Shown here: piece after piece, positions 7,029 through 19,368 of the stretch
How positions within the stretch are numbered: position 1 is the first letter of the stretch
How the letters are laid out: the number at the start of each line of letters is the position of its first letter
Source of the DNA: Phaeobacter sp. QD34_24
GTDB taxonomy: Bacteria; Pseudomonadota; Alphaproteobacteria; Rhodobacterales; Rhodobacteraceae
DNA length: 64,000 nt
Direction: 5' to 3'
NCBI RefSeq assembly: GCF_028890115.1
Contig: NZ_JARCJD010000014.1
Span: 1-64,000, forward strand
The notes under the pieces: generated by a model
Databases searched by the model: none
Seen by the model: the letters and a program-made list of their open reading frames with translations, nothing else
What the model was told of the DNA's origin: nothing
Position numbers and translations under genes: made by a program

Positions 7029-9404
7029 ATGGCCCTGTCCCGGCGCACAGGACAGCGGTTTCAGGCCTCGATCTGGCCGGGTTTCGTGGATGCGATGACC
7101 GGGCTATTGCTGGTGCTGATGTTCGTGCTGACGATCTTCATGATCGTGCAATTCGTCCTGCGCGAAACCATCACCGGTCAGGAAAGCGAACTGGATGAGC
7201 TGTCCGCCGAAGTGCAGGCCCTGGCCAATGCGCTGGGGCTGGAAGAGCGGTCAAACAACCTTCTGACCGCCCGCTTGGGGGCGTTGAACGCGACCCTGAA
7301 CACCACCCAGTCCGATTTGCAGCAGGCGCAGGCACAGCTGACCGAACAGCGGACGCTCATTGCAGCCCTCACAACCGAACGGGACGCGCAGGCCGCGGAT
7401 CTGGCGGCGGCGCAAAGCCGGATCACCGCATTCGAGGCGCAGGTGGCCGCGATGATCGCCGATCGTGACGCGGCCGCGGCGCGGATTGCCGGGCTCACCG
7501 CCGAACGCACCGCTCTGGAAGAGGGCCGCAGCAGGCTCCTGAGCGAACAGGAGGCCTTGAACCTGGCGCTGGCCCAGGCCCGCGATGAGATCGACGCCGG
7601 GGTCGAGGCCGCCCGCCTGGCCGCCGCCCGGCGCGAGGCGCTGGAGGCGATGATCGCGCAGCTTGAAAGCGAAGGTGCGGCGCAGGCCGATGCGCTGGCG
7701 GATCTGAAGGAGCGCCTCAGCGACGAGGAAACCGCCCGCCTGGCCGAGGCTGCCGCGGCTGAGGCTTTGCGCAAGAAGCTGGAAGATGCCGATGCGGAGC
7801 TGACCGCTATGACCCTGTCGCTGGAGGCGCAGCGCAAAAACGCCGAGGAGACGTTGACCCTACTGGCGGCAGCCGATGCAGCCAAGGCCGCACTTGATGC
7901 CAAGCTGGAAGAGGCGCTGTCGGCGCTGGAGGCCGCCCGCGCTCAGTCGCAGGAGCGGGACGAGCTGGCCGAGCGCCTGACACGGGTGCTGGCGCAGCTG
8001 GAAGTCAGCCAGTCCGAAGCCGAGGCGCGGGTCAGTGCGCTTGAGGCGGAACTCGGCCGGGTGCGCGCCGATGCCGATGCCACCCGCAGCAGGTTGACTG
8101 CCGATCTGCAGGCCGCCCGGCAGGAGGCCGCGGGCACACGGGACGAGCTGGAGGCGGAGCTGGCACGTCAGCAGGCGGCCTCGGTGCAGACGCAATCCCA
8201 ATACAAGGATGAACTGGCCCGGCTGCAGGCGGAACACGCAAGCGCCCGCGCCGCCCTCGAAGAGCAACTGGAACGCATCAGCGCCGCAGCCGAAGAGACG
8301 CGCCGCGCCCTGGAGGCGGATCTGGCCCAGCTGCGAACCGATGCGGCCAGCCTGCAGGCGGGGCTTGAGGCGCAGCTGGATCAGGCGCGCGCGGATCTTG
8401 CGGCGGCCCGCAGTGCCACCAGTTCAACGGAAGAGGACCGCGCGGCCATCGAACGACGTCTCCTGGCGGCGCTGGAGGCTTTGGAGAACGCGCAGGCCGC
8501 AGCCAGCGACAAGGATCTGCTGCAGCAGCGTCTGCTGGCCGCGCTCAATGCCCAAAGGGATGCGGAGACCAGCGCGCAGGAGCAGCTGACCCTGGCCGAG
8601 GAACGCGCGGCTTTGCTGGCCCAGGCACGTGCGGCCCTGGCAGAACAGAAGCAACTGTCGACCAAGGCGCAAGCCGAGGCGGCGCTGCTCAACCAGCAGA
8701 TCGCGGCGCTGCGGGAACAGTTGGGCAGCCTGCAGGCTATTCTGGACGATTATCAGGAACGGGATGCAGCCCAGCAGGTGCAGCTGCAGAACCTGGGTCA
8801 GGATCTGAACGCGGCGCTGGCCCGGGCCGCCTCCGAGGAACGCAGGCGCCGGATCCTGGAAGAACAGGAACGCAAGCGGCTGGAGGCCGAAGCCGCTGCC
8901 CTGGCCAACAGGGCGCAGGATCTGGAGAACAAGGCGCAGGATCTGGAGCGCTACCGGTCAGAATTCTTTGGCCGTCTGCGCGATGTGCTGGGCAGCCAGG
9001 CCGGGGTGCGGATCGAGGGGGACCGGTTCGTCTTTGCCTCCGAGGTTCTGTTTGCACCGGCCAGCGCCGAACTCTCCGAAGCGGGTAAGGCCGAGATCGC
9101 CAAGGTGGCGCGGATCCTGCAAAGCGTGGCTGCCGCGATCCCGCCAGAACTCAACTGGATCATCCGGGTTGATGGGCATACCGACAGTACCAAGCTGCTG
9201 GGACACCCCAAGTTCAAGGACAATTGGGAGCTGAGCCAGGGCCGTGCCCTGTCGGTGGTGCGCTACATGATCGAGGCGCTTGGCATTCCGCCGGATCGGC
9301 TGGCGGCGAATGGATTTGGCGAATACCAGCCGGTGAACCCCGCCAATACCCCCGAGGCGCATTCGCAGAACCGGCGGATCGAGTTGAAGTTCACCGAACG
9401 CTAA
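7029..9404 (+). CDS. MotB-like/OmpA-domain protein with very long coiled coil
   Basis: 791 residues. The N terminus WPGFVDAMTGLLLVL leads into one membrane helix (about 20-45); D21 sits where MotB and ExbD have their proton-binding aspartate. Residues about 46-650 are Ala/Glu/Arg/Gln-rich heptads with almost no glycine or proline, a long predicted coiled coil. The C terminus (about 660-791) is an OmpA-type peptidoglycan-binding domain: DGHTDSTK, NWELSQGRA and SQNRRIELKF are its signature blocks. By analogy with MotB the coiled coil lies in the periplasm and links the channel to the wall. The gene starts 3 bases after the channel gene. Low-complexity composition makes antisense frames spuriously open here. 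Known relatives are simply called peptidoglycan-binding proteins. Confidence 0.86.
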   Translation: MALSRRTGQRFQASIWPGFVDAMTGLLLVLMFVLTIFMIVQFVLRETITGQESELDELSAEVQALANALGLEERSNNLLTARLGALNATLNTTQSDLQQAQAQLTEQRTLIAALTTERDAQAADLAAAQSRITAFEAQVAAMIADRDAAAARIAGLTAERTALEEGRSRLLSEQEALNLALAQARDEIDAGVEAARLAAARREALEAMIAQLESEGAAQADALADLKERLSDEETARLAEAAAAEALRKKLEDADAELTAMTLSLEAQRKNAEETLTLLAAADAAKAALDAKLEEALSALEAARAQSQERDELAERLTRVLAQLEVSQSEAEARVSALEAELGRVRADADATRSRLTADLQAARQEAAGTRDELEAELARQQAASVQTQSQYKDELARLQAEHASARAALEEQLERISAAAEETRRALEADLAQLRTDAASLQAGLEAQLDQARADLAAARSATSSTEEDRAAIERRLLAALEALENAQAAASDKDLLQQRLLAALNAQRDAETSAQEQLTLAEERAALLAQARAALAEQKQLSTKAQAEAALLNQQIAALREQLGSLQAILDDYQERDAAQQVQLQNLGQDLNAALARAASEERRRRILEEQERKRLEAEAAALANRAQDLENKAQDLERYRSEFFGRLRDVLGSQAGVRIEGDRFVFASEVLFAPASAELSEAGKAEIAKVARILQSVAAAIPPELNWIIRVDGHTDSTKLLGHPKFKDNWELSQGRALSVVRYMIEALGIPPDRLAANGFGEYQPVNPANTPEAHSQNRRIELKFTER

Positions 9405-9431
9405 GAGCGAAGGGAGCAGGGGTGGATTGCC

Positions 9432-10399
9432 TCAGAACCGAACGGGACGGATGATCCGGTCGATCTCCTTTCCGTCGCGCATCAGCCGCGCGATGCCGGT
9501 ATAAAGACCCGCAGGCCAGGAGGGCGCGCGCAGCCGCTTTCCCGCTGCCCGGAAGAACTGCGCCTGGTCCTTCTTCAAGTTCACCTTCTGATCGATCACG
9601 GCGCCATTCGGCCCCTCGATCATCAGGGAAACGATATCTCCCTCTCGGCCGCCAAAGGCATATATCCAGAATACCAGGGCAGGAGCCTGTGCCGTGACAG
9701 CGCCGTGAGCTGCGGTCGCGGCACCGGATTTCACCTCTGCGTAATCGGGAACGTCGGTGCTGAAGCCTGCGCCAATGAAACCGGCGGCGGAATAGGCGAC
9801 GGGCTGTTTCCACAGCATGGGCGCGTCAGTGGCGCCGCAGGTTGCGTTTGAAACGGGCAGGAAAGGGTCGATGACCTCTCCGTCCTTGCGCACGGACAGG
9901 TGCAGGTGGGGGAACTGTGTCTGCCCTGACAGGCCGACCTGGCCCAGGGTGGTGCCCGCAGTAACCTTGTCGCCCTTCTTGACCCGAAGCGAGCCCTTTT
10001 TCATGTGGCAATACTGGGTTTCCCAGCCATTCGCATGACGCAGCAGAACACCATTGCCGCATTCGACCCCCTTCAGTTCGGGGGCGTCTTCCTTGCTGGC
10101 ATATTGGTCAGCCATACCATCCCGCGTGCCTGCAACCACGCCGTCCGCCGCTGCGCGCACGCGCACGCCACGATGCATGTCGCTGAGATAGGGCAGGGCG
10201 ATGTCGGTGCCCTTATGGCCGTCATAGCTGAGGTCGTTGCACGTGAAGTCCTGCGCGCCGGGGCCCGGGTCGCGATCGACATATTGCTGGATATGGCAGG
10301 TCTCGCCGAGGGTGCAGTCGATGGCCAGGAGAGAACGAAATCGCCCGCCGCAACAGGTGCGGCGAGCGACGAAAACAGCGCAAGGAGCGTGCGATACAT
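9432..10399 (-). pseudogene. M23 family metallopeptidase gene with a -1 frameshift
   Basis: Read from 10399 the gene starts with a signal peptide (MYRTLLALFSSLAAPVAAG) but runs out of frame after residue 25. The remainder continues in another frame from about 10322 to 9432: IDCTLGETCHIQQYVD, then the zinc motif HKGTD, then FPHLHLSV with HxH, then a C-terminal beta domain ending in IIRPVRF. One missing base in the C-rich stretch at about 10323-10330 explains it. The ATG at 10178 would skip HKGTD, so it is not a functional start. M23 enzymes cut peptidoglycan cross-links. The start overlaps the clpA stop as TGATG, so the gene would be coupled to clpA. It could be a true pseudogene or a sequencing error. 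Confidence 0.82.
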
Positions 10400-12726
10400 C
10401 AGTCTGCGGTCAAGAGCGGCGGCTTGTCACCCGAGATACGGGGCTTGCCGGGACCTTCGAGGCGCAGATCGATCTCGCCATCCTTGATGCCGACCTTGAC
10501 GAGACCGCCCTTGGTGAGCTTGCCAAAGAGCAGTTCCTCGGCGAGGGGTTTCTTGATGTGCTCCTGAATGACCCGGCCCAGGGGACGGGCGCCCATCTTG
10601 TCGTCATAGCCCTTGTCGGCCAGCCATTCGGCGGCCTTGCGGGTCAGCTCGATGGTGACATTGCGGTCCATCAGCTGGGCCTCAAGCTGCAGCACGAATT
10701 TCTCGACCACCTGCAGGATGACCTCTTTCGGCAGCGGTGCGAAGGAGATCACCGCATCCAGACGGTTGCGGAATTCGGGTGTGAAGGTGCGCTCGATGGC
10801 GGCGGTGTCCTCGCCCTCGCGGCGGTCGCGGCCAAAGCCGATGGCGGCCTTTGCCATATCCGATGCGCCTGCGTTGGAGGTCATGATCAGGACCACGTTG
10901 CGGAAGTTCACGGTGCGACCGTTGTGATCGGTGAGCTGCCCGTTGTCCATCACCTGAAGCAGGATGTTGAAGACATCGGGGTGGGCCTTTTCGATCTCGT
11001 CCAGCAGCAGCACGCAGTGGGGGTGCTGGTCGACGCCATCGGTCAGAAGACCGCCCTGATCAAAGCCGACATAGCCCGGAGGCGCACCGATCAGACGCGA
11101 GACCGCGTGTTTCTCCATATATTCCGACATGTCGAAACGCAGAAGTTCCACGCCCAGGGTATCGGCCAGCTGTTTGGCGACCTCGGTCTTGCCCACCCCG
11201 GTGGGGCCGGCGAAGAGATAGTTGCCGATGGGTTTTTCCGGCTCGCGCAGGCCGGCCCGCGCCAGTTTGATGGCGCTGGACAGGGCATCGATGGCATCGT
11301 CCTGACCGAAGACCACCCGTTTGAGCGATTTCTCCAGATCCTTCAGCACCTCTGCATCGTCCTTGGAGACGCTTTTGGGCGGGATGCGGGCGATCTTGGC
11401 GACGACCGCCTCGACCTCCTTGACGCCGATGGTCTTGCGGCGCTTGCTTTCCGGCACCAGATGCTGCGCGGCGCCGGCTTCATCGATCACGTCGATGGCC
11501 TTGTCCGGCAGCTTGCGGTCGTTGATGTAGCGCGCCGACAGTTCTACCGCCGATTTCACCGCATCGGTGGTGAATTTCACGCTGTGATGCTCTTCGAAAT
11601 AGGGTTTCAGCCCTTTCAGGATGGCAATTGCATCCTCGACGGTGGGTTCGTTCACGTCGATCTTCTGGAACCGGCGCGACAGGGCACGGTCCTTTTCGAA
11701 ATGCTGACGGAATTCCTTGTAGGTGGTCGACCCCATGGTGCGCAGCTTGCCGCCCTGAAGCGCAGGCTTCAGAAGGTTGGAGGCATCCATGGCGCCGCCG
11801 GATGTGGCGCCGGCGCCGATCACCGTGTGGATCTCGTCGATGAACAGGACCGCGTCGGGGTGCGCTTCGAGCTCGGTCACAACGGCCTTCAGGCGTTCCT
11901 CGAAATCGCCGCGATAGCGGGTACCTGCCAGCAGCGCGCCCATATCGAGCGAATAGATCGTGGTTTCCGACAGAACTTCGGGCACTTCGCCTTGCACGAT
12001 CTTGCGGGCCAGCCCTTCGGCGATGGCGGTCTTGCCGACGCCGGGATCGCCGACCAGCAGCGGGTTGTTCTTGCGACGGCGGCACAGCACCTGGATGCAG
12101 CGCTCGACCTCATGGCTGCGGCCGATCAGCGGGTCGATATCGCCTTCGCGGGACTTGGCATTGAGGTCGACGCAGTATTTCGCCAGCGCGCTTTCCTTCT
12201 TTTCGCCCTCGCTTGCGGCCTGCGCCTGAGGCTCTTCCTCGGCCTCATGGGCGCCGGTGACCGGGCGCGGTTCGCCAAAGGCGGGATCCTTTGCCACGCC
12301 ATGGGCGATGAAATTCACCGCGTCATAGCGGGTCATGTCCTGATCCTGCAGGAAGTAGGCGGCATCGCTTTCGCGTTCGGCAAAGATCGCGACCAGCACA
12401 TTGGCGCCCGTGACTTCGGTACGGCCTGAGCTTTGGACATGGATGGCGGCGCGCTGGATCACCCGCTGGAAGGCGGCGGTGGGCACGGCCTCGCTGCCAT
12501 CGATATCGGTGACCAGGTTCGACAGGTCCTCATCCACGAAGGTCACCAGGGAGGAGCGCAGCTCATCCAGGTCAACGCTGCAGGCGCGCATCACGCGGGC
12601 GGCGTCCGGTTCGTCGAGCAGCGCCAGCAGCAGATGTTCCAGCGTTGCGAATTCGTGTCGCCTTTCATTCGCCAGCGCCAGCGCTGCGTGAATGGCTTGT
12701 TCCAATGTGCTCGAGAATGAAGGCAC
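10399..12726 (-). CDS. clpA: ATP-dependent Clp protease ATP-binding subunit ClpA
   Basis: 775-residue AAA+ unfoldase. The N-domain (1-150) holds the two Clp_N repeats and binds adaptors. Walker A motifs are GDPGVGKT (226-233) in D1 and GPTGVGKT (507-514) in D2, with LFIDEIH as Walker B. IGFGRD in D2 is the loop that docks on ClpP. I choose the GTG at 12726 because AGGAG lies 7-9 bases upstream and the protein then begins (V/M)PSFSSTLEQ like known ClpA; an upstream in-frame ATG at 12777 adds unrelated residues. clpS, often adjacent, is absent here. The stop overlaps the M23 peptidase start by one base. Confidence 0.95.
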   Translation of the reverse strand: MPSFSSTLEQAIHAALALANERRHEFATLEHLLLALLDEPDAARVMRACSVDLDELRSSLVTFVDEDLSNLVTDIDGSEAVPTAAFQRVIQRAAIHVQSSGRTEVTGANVLVAIFAERESDAAYFLQDQDMTRYDAVNFIAHGVAKDPAFGEPRPVTGAHEAEEEPQAQAASEGEKKESALAKYCVDLNAKSREGDIDPLIGRSHEVERCIQVLCRRRKNNPLLVGDPGVGKTAIAEGLARKIVQGEVPEVLSETTIYSLDMGALLAGTRYRGDFEERLKAVVTELEAHPDAVLFIDEIHTVIGAGATSGGAMDASNLLKPALQGGKLRTMGSTTYKEFRQHFEKDRALSRRFQKIDVNEPTVEDAIAILKGLKPYFEEHHSVKFTTDAVKSAVELSARYINDRKLPDKAIDVIDEAGAAQHLVPESKRRKTIGVKEVEAVVAKIARIPPKSVSKDDAEVLKDLEKSLKRVVFGQDDAIDALSSAIKLARAGLREPEKPIGNYLFAGPTGVGKTEVAKQLADTLGVELLRFDMSEYMEKHAVSRLIGAPPGYVGFDQGGLLTDGVDQHPHCVLLLDEIEKAHPDVFNILLQVMDNGQLTDHNGRTVNFRNVVLIMTSNAGASDMAKAAIGFGRDRREGEDTAAIERTFTPEFRNRLDAVISFAPLPKEVILQVVEKFVLQLEAQLMDRNVTIELTRKAAEWLADKGYDDKMGARPLGRVIQEHIKKPLAEELLFGKLTKGGLVKVGIKDGEIDLRLEGPGKPRISGDKPPLLTAD

Positions 12727-12905
12727 GGGCGTGCTCCTCTGTCTTGGGTTGAGGGGGCGGGGCGGTCCGTTAACCATCCTTCCCCTACCTCAACCATGGC
12801 CTCATAGTGTTAGAGTTTGGTTGATAGAGCCCGGTCTTCAAGCGGTTTCTTTCATTTTTCAGTCACATTTATTTCGGGCCGGGTAGAAATCACGCAGGTG
12901 CCGGC

Positions 12906-13673
12906 TCAGAAGTTGTCCTTGCGCTTGCGGATTTCCGCAAAAACATCAACGGCTTCTGCCCCTTCCATACCGATGGAGGCCTGAACTTCGGGCAGATGGG
13001 CGCGCAGAAAGGGATTTGTGTCAATTTCCAGCCGCAGCGACGAGGGCACCGTGGGCTGACCGGCGGCGCGGGCGGCCTCGATTTCGGCCACACGGGATTT
13101 CAGGGCAGGGTTCTGCGGCTCGATGGTGATCGCGAAGGCGGCATTGGACTGGGTGTATTCGTGGCCCGAGTAGACGATGGTCTGCTCAGGTAGGGCGGCT
13201 AGTTTCGAAAGGCTCTGCCACATCTGCTGAGGCGTGCCTTCAAACAGCCGGCCGCAGCCCAGGGCCATCAGGCTGTCGGCGGTAAAGACGGCGTGGCTGT
13301 CCGGGATATGAAAGGCGATATGCCCGACGGTATGGCCAGAGACATCCAGCACCGCGACCGCATGGCCGAACAGATCGAAGCTTTCGCCATCTGCAACCGC
13401 CCGGTCCAGGGGCGGCAGCCGGTGGGCATCGGCGCTGGCGCCGGTCACCGTGGCGCCAAAGGCGCTGCGCAGCTCCTCAGTGCCGTCGATATGGTCCCAG
13501 TGGTGGTGGGTCAGCAGGATCTCGTCCAGGCCCCAGCCACGCTCTGCCAGGGCGGCCTTGATGGCTGCGGGTTCAGGGGCATCGACCAGCGCGGTCTTTC
13601 CGCTGGCGTGGTCGTGCAACAGGAAGGCGTAGTTGTCGGACAAGCAGGGAACGGTGACGATTTCAAGGGGCAT
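12906..13673 (-). CDS. gloB: Hydroxyacylglutathione hydrolase (glyoxalase II)
   Basis: 255-residue metallo-beta-lactamase-fold enzyme that hydrolyses S-D-lactoylglutathione to lactate and glutathione, completing methylglyoxal detoxification. The binuclear metal site is seen as THHHWDH (55-61), with the further ligands in SGHTVGHIAFH, FTADSL and YSGHEYTQSN. The C-terminal substrate-binding helix region ends RKRKDNF, as usual. The start at 13673 gives the conserved MPLEIVTVPCLSDNY; alternative ATGs at 13679 and 13691 would add two or six residues and cannot be excluded. It is divergent from the methyltransferase gene, with 61 bases between them. Confidence 0.93.
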   Translation of the reverse strand: MPLEIVTVPCLSDNYAFLLHDHASGKTALVDAPEPAAIKAALAERGWGLDEILLTHHHWDHIDGTEELRSAFGATVTGASADAHRLPPLDRAVADGESFDLFGHAVAVLDVSGHTVGHIAFHIPDSHAVFTADSLMALGCGRLFEGTPQQMWQSLSKLAALPEQTIVYSGHEYTQSNAAFAITIEPQNPALKSRVAEIEAARAAGQPTVPSSLRLEIDTNPFLRAHLPEVQASIGMEGAEAVDVFAEIRKRKDNF

Positions 13674-13734
13674 GGTCATTCGCTTTTTCATTGCTAAACT
13701 GCCCCCAGAGTGACGCAAGCAGCAGGCGCCCGCA

Positions 13735-14481
13735 ATGCATCTTGATGTGCAGGATCTGAGGAATTTCTACTATCGCAGCACCCTTGGGCGGGCCGCACAG
13801 GCCTCGGTCCGTGCGCGGTTGTTGCAGATGTGGCCCGAGGCGGCGGGGCAGACCGTGGCGGGGTTCGGCTTTGCCGCTCCCCTGTTGCGCCCCTATCTGG
13901 CCGAGGCGCGGCGGGTATTGGCCTTGATGCCGGGACCGCAGGGCGTGATGCAATGGCCTGCGGGGATGCCCAATGTGTCGGTCCTGTGCGAGGAAACCCG
14001 CTGGCCGATCGATACGGGCCGGGTGGACCGGCTGGTGATGTTGCACGGGCTTGAGACCTCGGAGCGTCCCTCTCACCTGCTGGAAGAGGCCTGGCGGGTG
14101 TTGGGGCCCGGGGGGCGCGCGATCTTCATCGTGCCGAACCGGGCAGGGTTCTGGGCGCGCTCTGATCGCACCCCCTTTGGTTATGGGCGCCCCTATACGC
14201 TGATCCAGCTGGAGAACCAGCTGCGGCTGCATCAATTCACCATCGAGCGGCACACGGCGGCGCTGTACCGCTTGCCCAGCTCCCGCCGCTTCTGGCTGAA
14301 GTCCGGCGCATTGATGGAGCGCATGGGGGAACGGCTGCCCGCGATGCTGGCCGCAGGAGTCTTCATGGTCGAGGTCAGCAAGCAGACCCATCAGCAGCGC
14401 GGTCTGATGACGCGGGTCAAGCGGTCCAACCCGATCCGGGTGCTGGAGGGGCTGTCCAACCCGATTGGCGAACCGGCTTGA
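13735..14481 (+). CDS. Class I SAM-dependent methyltransferase
   Basis: 248 residues. The glycine motif that binds SAM is degenerate ([11 protein letters not shown], about 41-51). [10 protein letters not shown] (about 97-106) and the [17 protein letters not shown] block (about 121-137) place it in the Methyltransf_11 superfamily. There is no signal peptide. The substrate is unknown; neighbours offer only the divergent gloB, which hints at small-molecule or glutathione-linked metabolism (weak inference). A start at 13735 leaves a short intergenic region with gloB, so the promoters must be compact or shared. Confidence 0.78.
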   Translation: MHLDVQDLRNFYYRSTLGRAAQASVRARLLQMWPEAAGQTVAGFGFAAPLLRPYLAEARRVLALMPGPQGVMQWPAGMPNVSVLCEETRWPIDTGRVDRLVMLHGLETSERPSHLLEEAWRVLGPGGRAIFIVPNRAGFWARSDRTPFGYGRPYTLIQLENQLRLHQFTIERHTAALYRLPSSRRFWLKSGALMERMGERLPAMLAAGVFMVEVSKQTHQQRGLMTRVKRSNPIRVLEGLSNPIGEPA

Positions 14482-14920
14482 CGGTCGCTGCCGGTACCGG
14501 TTGATCCCAGCCGCAGCGATGTACTGCCACGCGGGCAAAGCCAGCTTGATCGGGCTGATTCCCACTCCGTTACTCACGCCGCACGCGTTCCGAAAGACGG
14601 GGTGCGGATGGCGCAAATGCTGCACGAAGGGGGAACAAATCTCGTTTTGGGACGTTCAGGAATCGCAAATTAATGAACGAAACGTCTATTTTTTGACACC
14701 AGTTGCACGGGCAAAGGGCCGCAGTTTTGCTAAGGTATTGAAAATACTTAATTCAGTCATTTTGCCGTTACCGTTATAGGCAGTTGATAGGAGGGGATCG
14801 CTCTGCTACATCCACGCTGATTTCGATGACCTGCCGTAACGGTGGGCTGACTCACACCCCCGGGTGCTGCCTGTTTCCAGGTGCGCAGACCGGGGCCAAA
14901 ATAATATCGGAAGGGTGGAC
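14482..14920 (+). promoter_or_regulatory. Gene-free leader region ahead of the atp operon
   Basis: This stretch is lower in GC around 14640-14780 (ATTGAAAATACTTAATTC and neighbours) and has no recognisable protein. Position and composition suggest the promoter of atpHAGDC lies here. One possible sigma-70 pair is TTTGCT, 17 bases, TAATTC near 14727-14755, but both boxes are weak. The segment 14820-14915 would be untranslated leader. No confident operator or riboswitch is visible. Confidence 0.35.
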
Positions 14921-15481
14921 GTGTCCGAACCAGCTTCGATTTCTGCAGGCATCGCCGCGCGCTATGCCACAGCGGTCTTTGAGATCGCTGAAGAGAACAA
15001 GGCGCTCGATAGCCTTGAGACCAGCATCAACGACCTGGCAGCTGCGCTGGCTGACAGTGAAGACCTTCAAAATCTGATCAGCTCGCCCCTGGTGACGCGT
15101 GAAGAGCAGGCCGCAGCGATCACCGCTGTTGCAGCAAAGATGGGGCTTGATCCCGTCCTGGGCAATACCCTGTCGCTGATGGCCGCCAAGCGCCGTCTGT
15201 TCGTGGTGCCCGCGCTGATCGAGGCGCTGCGCGCCAGCCTGGCCGAGGCCCGCGGTGAAGTCACCGCAGAGGTGACCTCTGCCAAGGCGCTGACCAAGAC
15301 CCAGAGCGACAAGCTGGCCAAGACCCTGGCCGCGCGCGTGGGCAAGAAAGTTACCATCAATGCAACCGTCGATGAAAGCATCATTGGCGGTCTCGTCGTT
15401 AAAGTGGGCTCGAAGATGATCGACAGCTCGATCCGCTCCAAGCTCAACTCCCTACAGAACGCAATGAAAGAGGTCGGATAA
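14921..15481 (+). CDS. atpH: F0F1 ATP synthase subunit delta
   Basis: 186 residues. This OSCP-type stalk subunit ties F1 (alpha) to the membrane b subunits. The N-terminal helical bundle (ISAGIAARYATAVFEIAEE) and the conserved tail GGLVVKVGSKMIDSSI are both clear. A GTG start at 14921 is preferred: GGAAGGG lies just upstream and the upstream extension has no family sequence. It is the first gene of atpHAGDC, and atpA begins on the base after its stop. Confidence 0.95.
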   Translation: MSEPASISAGIAARYATAVFEIAEENKALDSLETSINDLAAALADSEDLQNLISSPLVTREEQAAAITAVAAKMGLDPVLGNTLSLMAAKRRLFVVPALIEALRASLAEARGEVTAEVTSAKALTKTQSDKLAKTLAARVGKKVTINATVDESIIGGLVVKVGSKMIDSSIRSKLNSLQNAMKEVG

Positions 15482-17020
15482 ATGGGTATCCAAGCAGCAG
15501 AGATTTCTGCGATCCTGAAAGACCAGATCAAGAATTTTGGTCAAGAAGCAGAGGTGGCCGAGATCGGTCGCGTGCTGAGCGTTGGTGACGGTATCGCCCG
15601 CGTCTACGGCCTCGACAACGTTCAGGCCGGCGAAATGGTCGAGTTCCCCGGCGGCATCATGGGCATGGCGCTGAACCTCGAAGCCGACAACGTCGGTATC
15701 GTGATCTTCGGCTCGGACCGCGACATTAAAGAAGGTGACGTGGTCAAGCGCACCAACTCGATCGTGGACGTTCCGGTTGGCCCCGAACTGCTGGGTCGCG
15801 TTGTGGACGGTCTGGGCAACCCGCTGGACGGCAAGGGCCCCATCGAATCCAAGGAACGCGGCATCGCCGACTCCAAGGCGCCGGGCATCATCCCGCGTAA
15901 ATCGGTGCACGAGCCGATGGCAACCGGCCTCAAGTCCGTGGACGCGATGATCCCGATCGGCCGTGGCCAGCGTGAACTTATCATTGGCGACCGTCAGACC
16001 GGTAAAACCGCCGTTGCTCTGGACGCCATCCTGAACCAGAAGGTCTACAACGACGCCGCAGGCGACGATGAGTCCAAGAAACTGTACTGCGTCTACGTTG
16101 CTGTCGGCCAGAAGCGTTCCACCGTTGCCCAGCTGGTGAAGAAGCTGGAAGAAAACGGCGCGATGGACTACTCGATCGTGGTTGCCGCAACCGCGTCCGA
16201 CCCGGCACCGCTGCAGTTCCTGGCACCCTATGCCGCAACCGCGATGGCCGAATACTTCCGTGACAACGGCAAGCACGCGCTGATCATCTATGATGACCTG
16301 TCCAAGCAGGCCGTTGCATATCGCCAGATGTCCCTGCTGCTGCGCCGCCCGCCGGGCCGTGAAGCCTATCCGGGTGACGTTTTCTACCTGCACTCCCGCC
16401 TGCTGGAACGTTCGGCCAAGCTGAACGAAGACTTCGGCGCCGGTTCGCTGACCGCTCTGCCCGTCATCGAAACCCAGGGCGGCGACGTGTCGGCCTTTAT
16501 TCCGACCAACGTGATCTCGATCACCGACGGCCAGATCTTCCTGGAAACTGAACTGTTCTACCAGGGCATCCGTCCCGCCGTGAACACCGGTCTGTCGGTT
16601 TCGCGTGTGGGCTCCTCGGCCCAGACCAACGCGATGAAATCCGTTGCCGGTCCGGTGAAACTGGAACTGGCTCAGTACCGCGAAATGGCGGCCTTCGCCC
16701 AGTTCGGGTCCGACCTCGACGCCGCGACCCAGCAGCTGCTGAACCGTGGTGCGCGTCTGACCGAGCTGATGAAGCAGCCCCAGTACGCACCGCTGACCAA
16801 CGCTGAAATCGTCTGCGTGATCTTCGCGGGCACCACCGGCTACCTCGACAAGATCGCCGTCAAGGACGTGGGTCGTTACGAGGCAGGCATGCTGGCGCAC
16901 CTGCGTGGCAAGCACCAGGATCTGCTGGATTGGATCACCAACGAAGATCCCAAGATCAAGGGCGATGCCGCCGACAAGATCAAAGCCGCGCTGGACGAAT
17001 TCGCAGCTGACTTCGCTTAA
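15482..17020 (+). CDS. atpA: F0F1 ATP synthase subunit alpha
   Basis: 512 residues, the usual length. This non-catalytic nucleotide-binding subunit of the F1 hexamer carries the P-loop GDRQTGKT (about 169-176), and [15 protein letters not shown] and [14 protein letters not shown] further along. It begins at once after the atpH stop, so translation is coupled. Codon choice is strongly biased to preferred C-ending codons, as expected of a highly expressed gene. The F0 genes (atpB, atpE, atpF) are not in this window, typical for this order where they sit at another locus. Confidence 0.98.
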   Translation: MGIQAAEISAILKDQIKNFGQEAEVAEIGRVLSVGDGIARVYGLDNVQAGEMVEFPGGIMGMALNLEADNVGIVIFGSDRDIKEGDVVKRTNSIVDVPVGPELLGRVVDGLGNPLDGKGPIESKERGIADSKAPGIIPRKSVHEPMATGLKSVDAMIPIGRGQRELIIGDRQTGKTAVALDAILNQKVYNDAAGDDESKKLYCVYVAVGQKRSTVAQLVKKLEENGAMDYSIVVAATASDPAPLQFLAPYAATAMAEYFRDNGKHALIIYDDLSKQAVAYRQMSLLLRRPPGREAYPGDVFYLHSRLLERSAKLNEDFGAGSLTALPVIETQGGDVSAFIPTNVISITDGQIFLETELFYQGIRPAVNTGLSVSRVGSSAQTNAMKSVAGPVKLELAQYREMAAFAQFGSDLDAATQQLLNRGARLTELMKQPQYAPLTNAEIVCVIFAGTTGYLDKIAVKDVGRYEAGMLAHLRGKHQDLLDWITNEDPKIKGDAADKIKAALDEFAADFA

Positions 17021-17034
17021 GGGGGGACGAGGCA

Positions 17035-19357
<2,323 letters not shown>

Positions 19358-19368
19358 GGAGGGCCCTG

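Noticed and set aside
5841..9404. Zorya-type anti-phage system (ZorAB)
   Set aside because: There is a MotA-like/MotB-like pair, but the long tail is on the B subunit and no zorC, zorD or zorE genes are adjacent.
10237..12429. A 730-codon open frame on the plus strand opposite clpA
   Set aside because: It is antisense to a clearly real clpA, has no family motifs, and arises from GC-rich codon bias.
12836..12842. CTTGAAG on the minus strand upstream of clpA as a heat-shock promoter
   Set aside because: No acceptable -10 box (AACCAAAC at the 13-base spacing), so the match is too weak to call.
14465..14779. A 104-codon frame ahead of the atp operon
   Set aside because: It overlaps the methyltransferase end, runs into the AT-rich promoter region and has no family pattern.
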